64,000 nucleotides of DNA, taken from Skermanella sp. TT6. GTDB taxonomy: Bacteria; Pseudomonadota; Alphaproteobacteria; Azospirillales; Azospirillaceae. Below are positions 55,542 to 64,000 of this stretch, piece after piece. The notes below the pieces were generated by a model. That model ran no database searches and was not told where the DNA came from. It was given only the letters and a program-made list of their open reading frames with translations. The stretch spans positions 4,490,001 through 4,554,000 of the forward strand of contig NZ_CP067420.1 in the NCBI RefSeq assembly GCF_016653635.2. Direction: 5' to 3'. The first letter of the stretch is position 1. Every line of letters begins with the position of its first letter. A program made the position numbers and the translations under genes.

Positions 55542-56708
55542 ATGCTGATCCGACACCCCCGAACCAGGCGACCGCCGGGCTGGCTGGCCCTGGCATTCTC
55601 GCTCTGCGCCGCCGGAACCGCCGCGGCCGACCAGGCGATCGTCGTCTCCGCCACCGTTCCCGGCTTCACCGTGGGCCAGGTGGTCGAGGACGGCGCGCCG
55701 GTGCTTTTGCCGGAAGGGACCAACGCCCTGTTCCTGTTCGCCAGCGGCCGGACGATCACCGTCAAGGGACCCTATGACGGGCCGCTGGACCGGCTGTCCG
55801 GCGGCGCGCCGGTCCAGGGCCGGCTGTCCGGCCTGTTCGGCGGCGACCGGTTCGCCCAGAACGACCTGGGCGCCGCCCGTTCCGTCGATCCCGCCCCGGT
55901 CGGCCAGGCCGGCGGGCTGGCCCCGATCGACCTGTCGCTGCCGGGAACCTGGTGCGCCGCCGCCGGCCAACCGCCGGAACTCCGCAAGCCGGCGGATCCG
56001 GCCTTCGAGCGGGCGATCCTGCACGCCGCCGACGGGGCGGAAACCGTGATCTCCTGGCCGGACGGCGCGGAGGTGCAGCCCTGGCCGGCGCGGGCGCCGC
56101 TGGCCGACGGGGCTCGGATGCTGGCGATGAGCGGCGACCGGACCCGGAGCAACGCGCTGGTGCTCCGGCTGATCGAGGACCGGGAGGCGGCGGCCGGCGA
56201 TGTCGGCGCGCTGGCGGTGGCCCTCGTCCGGGCCGGCTGCAACCGGCAGGCGGAGCACGTGCTGACCGCCATGGGCGAGGCGCTGGCCCCGCTGGACCTG
56301 TACCTGTCGTCCGACCGCGGGCTTTATCCCACATACCGGCGCGGCGACCAGATCCGCCTGGTGCTCCAGACGAACCGGGACGCGCACCTGTACTGCTACC
56401 TGCGGCTGCGGAACGGCCTGATCCCGATCTTCCCGTCGTACCAATCCGACGGTTCCCTGGTGAAAGGCCACACGCCCCTGACCTTCCCCGGCGACAGGAT
56501 GCCGCTCCCCCTCTCCGCGTCGGAACTGGGCGGCGACGGCGAGGTCCGGTGCTTCTCCGCGGAGCAGGAGCTGCCGTCCTCGCTGTCCGCCGAAGCCCAG
56601 GCGTTCCGCCCGATGGACGGCGACGCGGTCGAGCGGCTGGAAGCCACGCTCGACGGGCTCAAGCGGACCCGGCTGGTGGTCGCCCAGATCGTGCTGCGGG
56701 TCGAGTGA
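55542..56708 (+). CDS. Secreted DUF4384 domain-containing protein
   Basis: The 388-residue precursor has a signal peptide (about 1-29, GTAAAD). An N-terminal beta-rich region includes DGAPVLLPEGTNALFLFASG. The C-terminal half carries DUF4384 (about 260-345: GLYPTYRRGDQIRLVLQTN, AHLYCYLRLRNGLIPIFPSY). DUF4384 is often fused to bacterial caspase-like or kinase proteins; here it is a separate exported protein directly after the caspase gene. CGGAGG precedes the ATG at 55542. The 80-nt spacing and shared direction suggest an operon with the caspase and cyclase genes. Confidence 0.78.
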   Translation: MLIRHPRTRRPPGWLALAFSLCAAGTAAADQAIVVSATVPGFTVGQVVEDGAPVLLPEGTNALFLFASGRTITVKGPYDGPLDRLSGGAPVQGRLSGLFGGDRFAQNDLGAARSVDPAPVGQAGGLAPIDLSLPGTWCAAAGQPPELRKPADPAFERAILHAADGAETVISWPDGAEVQPWPARAPLADGARMLAMSGDRTRSNALVLRLIEDREAAAGDVGALAVALVRAGCNRQAEHVLTAMGEALAPLDLYLSSDRGLYPTYRRGDQIRLVLQTNRDAHLYCYLRLRNGLIPIFPSYQSDGSLVKGHTPLTFPGDRMPLPLSASELGGDGEVRCFSAEQELPSSLSAEAQAFRPMDGDAVERLEATLDGLKRTRLVVAQIVLRVE

Positions 56709-56780
56709 GGTCGCTTGCAGGAGGTCGGAACGCCCGATCGGGGACTTGGCGCCGGGAGGCCCGCCGGCCGGTTCCGCGCC

Positions 56781-58583
56781 ATGCCCGCCGGACTGTCGCC
56801 GTCCTGGATCACGGGGGCGATCATCCTGGCCATCGCGGCCGCCTCCTTCCTGCTGGTCCGGACCGTGCCGCCGCTGAGGCTGGCGGACGAGAGCTTCGGC
56901 GACCTGCTGATCGGGCATTTCGCCCCCGCCGAGCCCCAGCACGCCGGCATCGCCATGGTGGCCCTGGGAGAGGACAGTTTCGCGGCGCTGGCCTGCCGCT
57001 CGCCGGTCGACCGCGGGTTCCTGGCGGACTTGGTCGGCCGGCTCAAGGCGGCGGGCGTCCGGGCCATCGGCATCGACATCCTGTTCGACCAACCCACGCT
57101 GCCGGAGCTTGACGAGTCGCTGCGCCGCCGGCTCTCCGAGCCCGGCGTCCCGGTGGTGGCGATCTCGGCGCTGGAGCAGACCGCCCTGACGGAGCGGCAG
57201 CAGGCCTTCCTCGGCACCTTCCTGTCCGGCATCCCCCACGGCTACGCCAACCTGGCGAAGGACAGGCTGGACGGGTCCGTCCGCTGGCACGTGCCGGCGG
57301 CCGAGGACGGGACGCCCAGCTTCCCGGCGCGGCTGGCGCTCGCCCTGGGCGCGGAGCCGTCCGCCGAGCCTTTCCGGATCGCCTGGCGCGCCGGGCCGGA
57401 CGACGCGACGCCGCCCTTCCCGATCTACCCGGCGGAATTGGTCCACCTGCTGCCGCCGGGCTGGCTGGCCGGCAAGGTGGTCCTGGTCGGCACCGTGCTG
57501 TCGGGAACGGACCGCCACCGGACGCCCCTGTCCAGGACCGGCGCCAGCATGCCGGGGGTGGAGATCCAGGCCCACGTCCTGGCCCAGATGCTGGAGGGGC
57601 GCGCCGGCGGGCGGCTGGCTCCGGGCTGGGAGGGCGCCCTGACCCTGGCGCTGGCCGCCGCCGGGGTGGCGCTGGCCATGGCCGGGCCGCCGGTCTGGCT
57701 GCTCGCCGCGTCGGGCGCCGCGCTGACGGCGGCCCTGTGGGCGGGAGCCGCCACCCTGTTCGCCGCGGGCGGACCCCTGGTCCCCCTGCTCGCCCCCTCG
57801 CTGGCGCTGGCCGGCGGGATCGGCGGCATGGCGGCGCACCGGTCGCTGCGCGAACGGGCGGACCGGCGCACCCTGATGCGGCTGTTCGCCACCCATGTCT
57901 CCCAGCCCGTCGCGGAGGAGATGTGGCGGGAGCGGGCGACCTTCATGGCGGGAGGTCGGCCGAAGCCCCAGCAGCTCACCGCCACGGTCCTGTTCTCGGA
58001 CATCAAGGGCTTCACCACGATCTGCGAGGCGCTGCCGCCCGAGGCGCTGATCCGCTGGCTCGACACCTATCTGGAGGCCATGACCCGGCTGGTCGGGGAG
58101 CATGACGGGGTGGTGCTGCGCTTCATCGGCGACGCCGTCCTGGCCGTGTTCGGGGCGCCGGTCGCCCGGACCACCCAGGCCGAGATCGACGCCGACGCGG
58201 CGCGCGCCATGGGCTGCGCCCTGGCCATGGGCCGCGAGCTGGAGGGCCTGAACCGGCTGTGGCTGGAGGAAGGGCTGCCCCCCGTGATCGTCCGGATCGG
58301 CATCCATACCGGCCCGCTGGTGGTCGGCAGCCTGGGCGGGGAGCGGCACCGGGAATATTCGCTGCTCGGCGACACGGCCAACACCGCCGCCCGGCTGGAG
58401 GCCCATGCCAAGGAGGTGGCGGAGACGACCTCGCCCTGGTGCCAGGTGATCGTCGGCGAGGCCACCTGGAACGCGGCCGGCCCCGGCATCGCGGGCCTGC
58501 CGGTCGGCGAGATCGCGCTCCGCGGCAAGAGCAACCCCGTCCGCGTCTGGCTGCTGCGGGATGGGGCCTTCAGCGGACCGTGA
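56781..58583 (+). CDS. CHASE2-domain adenylate/guanylate cyclase (class III)
   Basis: The 600-residue protein has a first membrane helix (about 9-27), an extracytoplasmic CHASE2 sensor (about 40-270: SPVDRGFLADLVGRLKAAGV, GIDILFDQPTLPELD, KVVLVGTVLSGTDRHRTPLS), three membrane helices (about 295-370), and a class III cyclase domain (about 400-570) with metal aspartates in LFSDIKGFTT and IGDAVLAVFG and the SLLGDTANTAARLEAHAKEV segment. It would make a cyclic nucleotide, probably cAMP, in response to a periplasmic signal. The ATG at 56781 is chosen over a TTG at 56715, 6 nt after the DUF4384 stop, because the helix starts there; the TTG would suggest tighter coupling. Confidence 0.88.
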   Translation: MPAGLSPSWITGAIILAIAAASFLLVRTVPPLRLADESFGDLLIGHFAPAEPQHAGIAMVALGEDSFAALACRSPVDRGFLADLVGRLKAAGVRAIGIDILFDQPTLPELDESLRRRLSEPGVPVVAISALEQTALTERQQAFLGTFLSGIPHGYANLAKDRLDGSVRWHVPAAEDGTPSFPARLALALGAEPSAEPFRIAWRAGPDDATPPFPIYPAELVHLLPPGWLAGKVVLVGTVLSGTDRHRTPLSRTGASMPGVEIQAHVLAQMLEGRAGGRLAPGWEGALTLALAAAGVALAMAGPPVWLLAASGAALTAALWAGAATLFAAGGPLVPLLAPSLALAGGIGGMAAHRSLRERADRRTLMRLFATHVSQPVAEEMWRERATFMAGGRPKPQQLTATVLFSDIKGFTTICEALPPEALIRWLDTYLEAMTRLVGEHDGVVLRFIGDAVLAVFGAPVARTTQAEIDADAARAMGCALAMGRELEGLNRLWLEEGLPPVIVRIGIHTGPLVVGSLGGERHREYSLLGDTANTAARLEAHAKEVAETTSPWCQVIVGEATWNAAGPGIAGLPVGEIALRGKSNPVRVWLLRDGAFSGP

Positions 58584-59001
58584 TGGTGATCCGCTTGGAG
58601 GTCACGGGCGGGTCGTGCGGCACGTGGTCGAAGTCGCCCATGAGCAGCTGGATGGTGTGGCGCCCGGGCGGCAGCTCCAGGAATGTCTCGGTCTGCCCGC
58701 CGCCGAGATGGATATGGTTCCGGTCGTTCGGGATCGGCTCGTCCAGCGGCGGCAGGTCCCGGTCGATGATCAGGTGGTGGTGCCCGGTGTTGGGCCGGTC
58801 GACGCCCGAGGGCGCCACGCCGAAGTTGCGCAGGCCGAGCCAGACCTTGAAGCGGCCGGTCACGACCTCGCCGTCGTTGGGCCACCCGATATAGGCGTAG
58901 GCGTCCTTGGGCGCCGGCCGGCGCTCGGCGGCGGTGGCCGTGACGGCGATAAGGGAAACCAGTCCTGCGGCGAGGCCGGCGACCAGGGCGTTCGATCTCA
59001 T
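58570..59001 (-). CDS. DUF4399 domain-containing secreted protein (copy 1)
   Basis: The 143-residue precursor has a signal peptide (about 1-24, TATAAE) and a DUF4399 beta-sandwich: YIGWPNDGEVVTGRFKVWLG, NTGHHHLIIDRDLPPLDEPI, GGGQTETFLELPPGRHTIQL, DHVPHDPPVTSKRITITV. The HHHLIID histidine cluster might bind metal, but the family's function is unknown. It is a close paralogue of the next gene and probably arose by tandem duplication. Its 3' end overlaps the cyclase gene on the other strand by 14 nt. Confidence 0.85.
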   Translation of the reverse strand: MRSNALVAGLAAGLVSLIAVTATAAERRPAPKDAYAYIGWPNDGEVVTGRFKVWLGLRNFGVAPSGVDRPNTGHHHLIIDRDLPPLDEPIPNDRNHIHLGGGQTETFLELPPGRHTIQLLMGDFDHVPHDPPVTSKRITITVR

Positions 59002-59019
59002 GGCGAGCCTTTCCGGTTT

Positions 59020-59514
59020 TCAGCGTACCGTGATCGTGATCCTGTTGGACGTCACCGGCGGGTCGTGCGGCACGTGGTCGGCATCGCCCAGCAGCGTCTG
59101 GAGCGTATGCTGGCCGGGCGGAAGCTCCAGGCGGGCCTCGGTCTGGCCGCCGCCGAAATGCAGGTGGTTGCGGTCGTTGGGAATGGGCTCGTCGAGCGGC
59201 GGCAGGTCGCGGTCGATGATCAGGTGGTGGTGCCCGGTATTGTCCCGCCGCACCCCGGCGGGGGCCACGCCGTAGTTCTGGAGCCCCATGCGGACCCACA
59301 GCTTGCCGCCCTCGATCACGGCGCCGTTGGGCGGCCAGATGATGTAGGCCCGGGCGTCCTTGGGAGCCGGCATCCGCTTCGCCGGGACGGCCGCCGGCTG
59401 CGCGGCCGGGGCGGCATCGTGATGGCCGGCGCCGTGGCCGGCGTCCTGGGCGGCGGCGACGCTGGGAAAGGCGGCGGCGCAGGCGAGAAGGAGTGCGGCA
59501 GCTCGATTGATCAT
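59020..59514 (-). CDS. DUF4399 domain-containing secreted protein (copy 2)
   Basis: The 164-residue precursor has a signal peptide (about 1-23), a histidine/alanine-rich spacer (GHGAGHHDAAPAAQPA) absent from copy 1, and a DUF4399 domain nearly identical in its second half to copy 1: NTGHHHLIIDRDLPPLDEPI and DHVPHDPPVTSNRITITV. It ends 18 nt before the start of copy 1, so the pair is an operon from a tandem duplication. The histidine-rich spacer hints at metal binding, an inference only. Confidence 0.85.
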   Translation of the reverse strand: MINRAAALLLACAAAFPSVAAAQDAGHGAGHHDAAPAAQPAAVPAKRMPAPKDARAYIIWPPNGAVIEGGKLWVRMGLQNYGVAPAGVRRDNTGHHHLIIDRDLPPLDEPIPNDRNHLHFGGGQTEARLELPPGQHTLQTLLGDADHVPHDPPVTSNRITITVR

Positions 59515-59644
59515 TTCAACTCCTGCGGCGGCTTCTTGTCGATCCTTGCGGACGCTGGTCGATTGTCGGACAGGATCGAACGAAGTTAAAATACCCTTGG
59601 GGTCGGGAGTCTTCTGGATAGCCGATCCTGCCCGGTCGGGTATC

Positions 59645-60343
59645 TCAGTTCGCGCGGGCGAACTGGACCCGGCGGTTCGCCTTGTCGAAGGCGTTCGCGG
59701 TGAGGGGATGGCCCTCGCCCATGCCGGCGGCCTGGATGCGGGATCCGGCGATCCGGTGCTTGACCACCAGGTACTCGGCTACGGCGCGGGCACGCTTTTC
59801 CGATAGGGTCTGGTTGTAGGCGTCGCTGCCGGAGGCGTCGGTGTGCCCTTCGACCTTGATGCGGAGGTCCGGCGACTCCTGCATGACCTGGCCGATCGTG
59901 TCGATGTACTCGAAGGATTCGGCCGGGATGACGGCGGAGTCGAAGGCGAAGTTGATGCGGAAGCCGAAGGCCTTCTCGTCCACGTCGGGGGCGGGCGGAG
60001 CCGGCGGAACCGCCGCGACCTCGGCCCGGGGGACCGGGGCTTCGGCGACGGCCGGGACGACCTGCTGGGCGGATGCCGCGGCCGTTTCCGGCGCGGTCGC
60101 GGGCGCCGAATAGGAGGCGGGGGCCGGCGCCGGGGCCGCGTTCTGGACCGCCTTGCCGGCGGCGCCGACGATCTCGATGCTGCGGTAGCGGGGCGCCGGC
60201 GCGCTGAGCAGTTCCTGGACCTCGGACACGGTGGGCGGGCGGTCGAACATCCTGACCTCGGCGCCGTGGCCCGGCGAAGCCAGGGCCGGGGCGAGCAGGA
60301 TTGCGGCGGTGGCGGCGAGGCGGCGGGCGAAGGGGCTGTTCAT
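59645..60343 (-). CDS. OmpA-family secreted protein
   Basis: The 232-residue precursor has a signal peptide (about 1-28, SPGHGAE), an alanine/proline/valine-rich middle (about 65-120) and a C-terminal OmpA domain (about 125-232: FRINFAFDSAVIPAESFEY, IKVEGHTDASGSDAYNQTL, RIQAAGMGEGHPL). The aspartate in GHTDASGSD and the final NRRVQF arginine are the peptidoglycan contacts of the fold. Unlike the 30445 protein it has no lipobox. It stands alone, 130 nt from the DUF4399 pair. Confidence 0.87.
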   Translation of the reverse strand: MNSPFARRLAATAAILLAPALASPGHGAEVRMFDRPPTVSEVQELLSAPAPRYRSIEIVGAAGKAVQNAAPAPAPASYSAPATAPETAAASAQQVVPAVAEAPVPRAEVAAVPPAPPAPDVDEKAFGFRINFAFDSAVIPAESFEYIDTIGQVMQESPDLRIKVEGHTDASGSDAYNQTLSEKRARAVAEYLVVKHRIAGSRIQAAGMGEGHPLTANAFDKANRRVQFARAN

Positions 60344-60506
60344 GTCCGGTCTCCATGGCGGGGCGTTGGCCTGTGCATGGAGGGGAAGCTAACCGCGGCG
60401 GCGGCGCCGCGCAGTGAACGGGTTCACCAGTGGTTAACTATCCGTGGTGGGCGGCCGTAGGCCGGGAGGAGCGAAGCAACACCTGACATAAGCCGGCGCG
60501 GTGGGG

Positions 60507-60592
60507 GGGAAACCGGGGTCAGACCACCATTTCGCACCAAGCTTTCCGACTGTCGATCTTCCGGCGAAATGGTGGTCTGACCCCGGTTTCCC
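60507..60592. repeat. 29-bp perfect inverted repeat (REP/REPIN-like element)
   Basis: Bases 60507-60535 and 60564-60592 are exact reverse complements over 29 bp, around a 28-base spacer. The arm core GGGGTCAGACCACCATTT is like the GGTCTGACCCC palindromes I recall as dispersed repeats linked to REP-associated transposases in proteobacteria. It lies between the folC stop and the OmpA gene. No T-run follows, but it could also form the 3' end of the folC transcript. Only one copy was seen here. Confidence 0.8.
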
Positions 60593-60603
60593 GAGCTGCT
60601 AGC

Positions 60604-61968
60604 TCAACCGTGGCGGGCGAGCACCGCGCCGGCGAGGTAGAGGGAGCCGCAGATCATCACCCGGGTCGGCCCGGCGGCGCGCGTCATGATGTCGGCCAGG
60701 GCCTCCTCCACGCCGGCGGCCGGCTCGGCATCGGCGATGCCGGCGGCGCGCGCGGCCTCCACCGCGGCCCGGGGCGGGAGGGAGGCTTCCTCGCCCGGGA
60801 CGGCGACCGCGCGGAGCAGCGGCGCGTGGGGGGCGAGGGGCCGCAGGAAGTCGGCCGGTTCCTTGGTCGCCAGCATGCCGAAGACCAGGTTCAGCGGCAT
60901 TCCGTCGGCCGCGGCCCAGCGGGCGGCCTGGGCGCCCAGCACCTCGCCGGCGGAATCGTTGTGCCCGCCGTCCAGCCACAGTTCCCATCCCGGGGGCAGC
61001 CGGTCCACCAGGGGGCCGCGGGTCAGCCGCTGGAGCCGGCCGGGCCAGGAGACCTCCGCCAGTCCGCGCACCACCGCCGCGTCGGGCACCCGGGGGCCGG
61101 GCAGATGGTCGAGGCAGGCCAGCGCCACCCCGGCATTGACGATCTGGTGGGCGCCCGGCAGCGCCGGCAGCGGCAGGTCGGCGCGTCGGCCGGGTCCCTC
61201 GAACCGGAAGCCGTCGCCGGCGGCCGCGACCGTCCAATCCTCCCCCGCGGCGTGGAGCGGGGCGCCGATCGCGGCGGCGCGGGCGCGGAAGACCGCCATG
61301 GCCTCTTCCGCCGGCTGGGGCGCCACGACGGCGGGGACGCCCGGCTTCATGATGCCGGCCTTCTCGCCCGCGATGGCGGACAGGGTCGGCCCCAGGAATT
61401 GCATGTGGTCGTAGGAGATGCGGGTCAGCGCCGTCACCGCCGGGCGGTCGACCACGTTGGTGCTGTCGAGCCGGCCGCCCAGCCCGGTCTCCAGCAGCAG
61501 CACGTCGGCCGGCACGCGGGAGAAGGCCAGCATGGCGGCGGCGGTCGTGATCTCGAAATAGGTGATCGGCTCGCCCCGGTTCGCCGCCTCGCACTCCTCC
61601 AGGATGGCGGCGAGGTGGTCGTCGGCGATCAGGTCCCCGGCCAGCCGGATGCGTTCGTGGAAGCGCACGAGATGGGGCGAGGTATAGACGTGGACCCGCC
61701 GGCCCGCCGCCTCCAGGAAGGCGCGCAGGAAGGCGATGGTCGATCCCTTGCCGTTGGTCCCCGCCACATGGACCACCGGCGGCAGCCGCAGGTGCGGGCT
61801 GCCGACGGCCTCCAGCATCCGGAAGGTCCGGCCGAGCGACAGGTCGATGACCTTGGGGTGAAGGTGCTTCAGCCGGTCCAGGACCGGGTCGGCACGCTCA
61901 CCGCTCGGGACGATCGCCGGGAGTGACGGCGGCTGCGGCGCCGTTGGGGGCTGGCTCAACTGTCTCAC
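60604..61968 (-). CDS. folC: Bifunctional folylpolyglutamate synthase / dihydrofolate synthase
   Basis: The 454-residue Mur-ligase-fold enzyme adds glutamate to dihydropteroate and folates. Its P-loop is [15 protein letters not shown], with [33 protein letters not shown] and [12 protein letters not shown] all characteristic. The start is unclear: there is no ATG before the domain; a GTG at 61968 (or TTG at 61962 or 62007) is the only option, and each overlaps the accD 3' end. The overlap of 71 nt suggests translational coupling to accD. Confidence 0.9.
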   Translation of the reverse strand: MRQLSQPPTAPQPPSLPAIVPSGERADPVLDRLKHLHPKVIDLSLGRTFRMLEAVGSPHLRLPPVVHVAGTNGKGSTIAFLRAFLEAAGRRVHVYTSPHLVRFHERIRLAGDLIADDHLAAILEECEAANRGEPITYFEITTAAAMLAFSRVPADVLLLETGLGGRLDSTNVVDRPAVTALTRISYDHMQFLGPTLSAIAGEKAGIMKPGVPAVVAPQPAEEAMAVFRARAAAIGAPLHAAGEDWTVAAAGDGFRFEGPGRRADLPLPALPGAHQIVNAGVALACLDHLPGPRVPDAAVVRGLAEVSWPGRLQRLTRGPLVDRLPPGWELWLDGGHNDSAGEVLGAQAARWAAADGMPLNLVFGMLATKEPADFLRPLAPHAPLLRAVAVPGEEASLPPRAAVEAARAAGIADAEPAAGVEEALADIMTRAAGPTRVMICGSLYLAGAVLARHG

Positions 61969-62959
61969 CGCTCTGGGGTTGCGCCGGCGCCGGGGACGCC
62001 GGTTCAAGCTCGACCGCTTCCAACGGCTCGGCCTCCGTCGGGGCGGCCTTCGCCGTCATGGCGGGGGCCTCGGCCTCCGGCTTCGGCAGGGGGACGATCT
62101 CGGCGGAGGGACCGGGGCGGCCGAGCAGGTCGAGCACCCGGACCAGCGTGGCCCTGAGGTCCTTGCGGTGGACGACCATGTCCACCATGCCGTGCTCCAT
62201 CAGGTATTCGGACCGCTGGAAGCCTTCCGGCAGGGTCTCGCGGATGGTGTCCTCGATCACGCGGGCGCCGGCGAAGCCGATCTGCGCGCCCTTCTCGGCG
62301 ATGTGCAGGTCGCCCAGCATCGCGAAGGAGGCCGTGACGCCGCCGGTGGTCGGGTCGGTCAGGACGACGATGTAGGGAAGCCCCGCCTCCTTCACCATCT
62401 GCACCGCGATGGTGCTGCGCGGCATCTGCATCAGCGACAGGATGCCTTCCTGCATGCGGGCGCCGCCGGAGGACGGCACCACGACCAGCGGCGCCTCCTG
62501 GAGGACGGCGAGCCGTGCCGCGGCCAGCAGCCCCTCGCCCACCGCGATCCCCATGGAGCCGCCCATGAAGCCGAAGTCGAAGGCTGCGATGACGGTCGGG
62601 ATGCCGCCCATCCTGCCGTGCGCGACCTGGATCGCGTCGTTCTTGCCGGACTTGGCCTGGGCTTCCTTCAAGCGGTCGGTGTAGCGCTTCTGGTCGCGGA
62701 AGCGCAGCGGATCGACCGGCACCTTGGGCAGCTCGATGACATGGTAGTCGTCGTCGTCGAACAGCATCTTCAGGCGCTTGTCGGCATCCAGGCGCATGTG
62801 GAAGCCGCAATGCTGGCAGACGTGGAGGTTCTCTTCCAGGTCGCGGTGGAAGATCATCGCCTCGCAGTTGGCGCACTTGTGCCAGAGATTGTCCGGCACT
62901 TCCTTCCTGGTGTAGAGCGCGCGGATCTTGGGGCGGACGAAATTGGTAAGCCAGTTCAT
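61898..62959 (-). CDS. accD: Acetyl-CoA carboxylase carboxyltransferase subunit beta
   Basis: The 353-residue protein is the zinc-finger beta subunit that, with AccA, transfers carboxyl from biotin to acetyl-CoA, the first step of fatty acid synthesis. The N-terminal four-cysteine zinc ribbon is WHKCANCEAMIF and HVCQHCGFHM. The carboxyltransferase core includes FMGGSMGIAVGEGLL, PSSGGARMQEGILSLMQMP and LTDPTTGGVTASFAMLGDL. A glutamate/proline/alanine-rich tail of about 65 residues extends the family core and overlaps the folC start region. The frame is open upstream to 63496, but MNWLTNFVRPKI is the conserved start. Confidence 0.96.
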   Translation of the reverse strand: MNWLTNFVRPKIRALYTRKEVPDNLWHKCANCEAMIFHRDLEENLHVCQHCGFHMRLDADKRLKMLFDDDDYHVIELPKVPVDPLRFRDQKRYTDRLKEAQAKSGKNDAIQVAHGRMGGIPTVIAAFDFGFMGGSMGIAVGEGLLAAARLAVLQEAPLVVVPSSGGARMQEGILSLMQMPRSTIAVQMVKEAGLPYIVVLTDPTTGGVTASFAMLGDLHIAEKGAQIGFAGARVIEDTIRETLPEGFQRSEYLMEHGMVDMVVHRKDLRATLVRVLDLLGRPGPSAEIVPLPKPEAEAPAMTAKAAPTEAEPLEAVELEPASPAPAQPQSGETVEPAPNGAAAAVTPGDRPER

Positions 62960-63087
62960 GGTTCGGGGTCTTCGCCGTTCGTGGAGGCTGAATGCTTGGA
63001 GGCGGTTTGCTCGGGAGGCTGGATGCTTGTGGGCCGTTCCCTGGGAAGCTTGCCTGGAAAGCGTACCTGGAGGCGGATGCCCCGAGG

Positions 63088-63972
63088 TCAGCCGCGCGCG
63101 GCGCGGACGCCGTCGGACAGGGTTCGCACGAAGGCCAGCACGTCGTCGACCAGTCCGGGAGCGGGCGAGCCGTTCTCGTCCAGGTTGGCGGCGATACGGT
63201 TGACGATGGCCGACCCGACCACGGCCGCGTCGGCGAGCCGGGCGACGGAGGCGGCGGCCGCCGGCGTGGTGATGCCGAAGCCCACGGCGACCGGCAGGTC
63301 GGTATGGCGGCGCAGCCGTTCGACGGCGGCGGAGATCGCCTCGTCGGTGGCGGCGCCGGCGCCGGTGATGCCGGCGATCGAGACGTAGTAGATGAAGCCG
63401 CTGGTATTGGCCAGGACGGCCGGCAGGCGCCGGTCGTCGGTCGTGGGCGTCGCCAGCCGGATGAAGTTGACGCCGGCGGCCAGCGCCGGCAGACACAGCT
63501 CTACGTCCTCCTCCGGCGGCAGGTCCACCACGATCAGGCCGTCCACGCCGGCGGCCCGGGCGTCGGTCAGGAAGCGCTCGACGCCGTAGGCATAGATGGG
63601 ATTGTAATAGCCCATCAGGATGATCGGCGTCTCCGCGTCGGTCAGGCGGAATTCCTCCACCAGCCGCAGCGTGCCGCGCAGGGTCATGCCGGCCTTGAGC
63701 GCCCGCAGGGACGAGGCCTGGATCGACGGGCCGTCGGCCATGGGATCGGTGAAGGGCATGCCCAGTTCGATCACGTCGGCGCCGGCCCCCGGCAGGCCCT
63801 GGACCAGCCTGAGGCTGGTGGCGTAGTCGGGATCGCCGGCGCTGACGAAGGTCACCAGCCCGCCGCGCCCCTCGCGCTTCAGGGTCTCGAACCGGGCGGC
63901 GAGCCGCCCGCTGTCGGCGGCACGGCTGGACGGAGCCTGGCCGGAACGATCTTGGCCGGATTGGGCGGCCAT
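63088..63972 (-). CDS. trpA: Tryptophan synthase alpha chain
   Basis: The 294-residue TIM barrel cleaves indole-3-glycerol phosphate, and its indole passes to TrpB. Catalytic glutamate and aspartate lie in [19 protein letters not shown]. The phosphate-binding [14 protein letters not shown] and [20 protein letters not shown] are typical. The first 20 residues are low-complexity, and the frame remains open to the window edge (64000), so the true start could lie upstream. accD follows, with 128 nt between, the usual trpA-accD-folC order in proteobacteria. Confidence 0.96.
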   Translation of the reverse strand: MAAQSGQDRSGQAPSSRAADSGRLAARFETLKREGRGGLVTFVSAGDPDYATSLRLVQGLPGAGADVIELGMPFTDPMADGPSIQASSLRALKAGMTLRGTLRLVEEFRLTDAETPIILMGYYNPIYAYGVERFLTDARAAGVDGLIVVDLPPEEDVELCLPALAAGVNFIRLATPTTDDRRLPAVLANTSGFIYYVSIAGITGAGAATDEAISAAVERLRRHTDLPVAVGFGITTPAAAASVARLADAAVVGSAIVNRIAANLDENGSPAPGLVDDVLAFVRTLSDGVRAARG

Positions 63973-64000
63973 GGCCGCCGCGGTGTCGCCATGGTCGATG

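Noticed and set aside
63973-64000. End of trpB at the window edge
   Set aside because: Only 28 bases remain and none of the frames shows a recognisable TrpB C-terminus; they may equally be part of a longer trpA.

Overview
This 64 kb window is a GC-rich chromosomal segment of an alphaproteobacterium, most likely Rhodospirillales and close to Azospirillum or Skermanella. The inference rests on the kdsD-lptC-lptA-lptB-rpoN-hpf-ptsN order, a gltD-before-gltB glutamate synthase locus, an FzlA-like GST-fold protein and a cyanide-insensitive-type bd oxidase. No genus was confirmed by a search. Most genes are ordinary chromosomal functions with tight or overlapping junctions. No phage, integrase or CRISPR array was seen.

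Layout. 1-233: end of a nucleotide-sugar SDR gene, facing ptsN across a 16-bp inverted repeat. 317-6861 (minus): envelope and nitrogen-control operon (arabinose-5-phosphate isomerase, LptC, LptA, LptB, sigma-54, ribosome hibernation factor, PtsN). 7105-9085: RNase D-like exonuclease, tRNA-Leu(CAG), NDUFA9-like SDR with a strong terminator. 9507-16562: gltD and gltB, separated by a low-GC two-gene insert encoding a nucleotidyltransferase-like protein and a small helical protein. 16735-26220: GNAT, PAS-rich sensor kinase, FzlA-like protein, SIMPL-like secreted protein, RND efflux adaptor and pump. 26410-31605: small unknown protein, manganese catalase with a hairpin over its ribosome binding site, DUF2478/DUF364 fusion, MnmC2-like oxidoreductase, repeat-containing OmpA lipoprotein. 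31608-38777: DUF1028, soluble sugar dehydrogenase, DUF4167, aldehyde dehydrogenase, a mutated HepT/MntA pair, GlmU and Gph. 38954-42192: CydAB and a DUF3108 protein.

42331-47276, beginning at tRNA-Val(CAC), looks like a stress-response cluster: two PRC-barrel proteins, CsbD, two tiny membrane proteins, and an ECF sigma/anti-sigma pair, with GGAAC-type promoter candidates. 47307-52555 holds a TPR-methyltransferase fusion, an ABC exporter and a three-gene secreted-protein group of unknown function.

52918-58583 is the most distinctive block: a secreted caspase-like protease joined to DPDGD repeats and a cysteine-less SUMF1 domain, a secreted DUF4384 protein, and a CHASE2-adenylate cyclase, possibly a periplasm-facing proteolysis and cAMP module. 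Two tandem DUF4399 proteins, an OmpA protein, a 29-bp perfect inverted repeat, and the folC/accD/trpA group close the window.

Main points for a second look are the co-mutated HepT/MntA pair (both AMPylation-critical positions lost), the caspase-DUF4384-CHASE2 cyclase block, the gltD/gltB insert, and the catalase leader hairpin.
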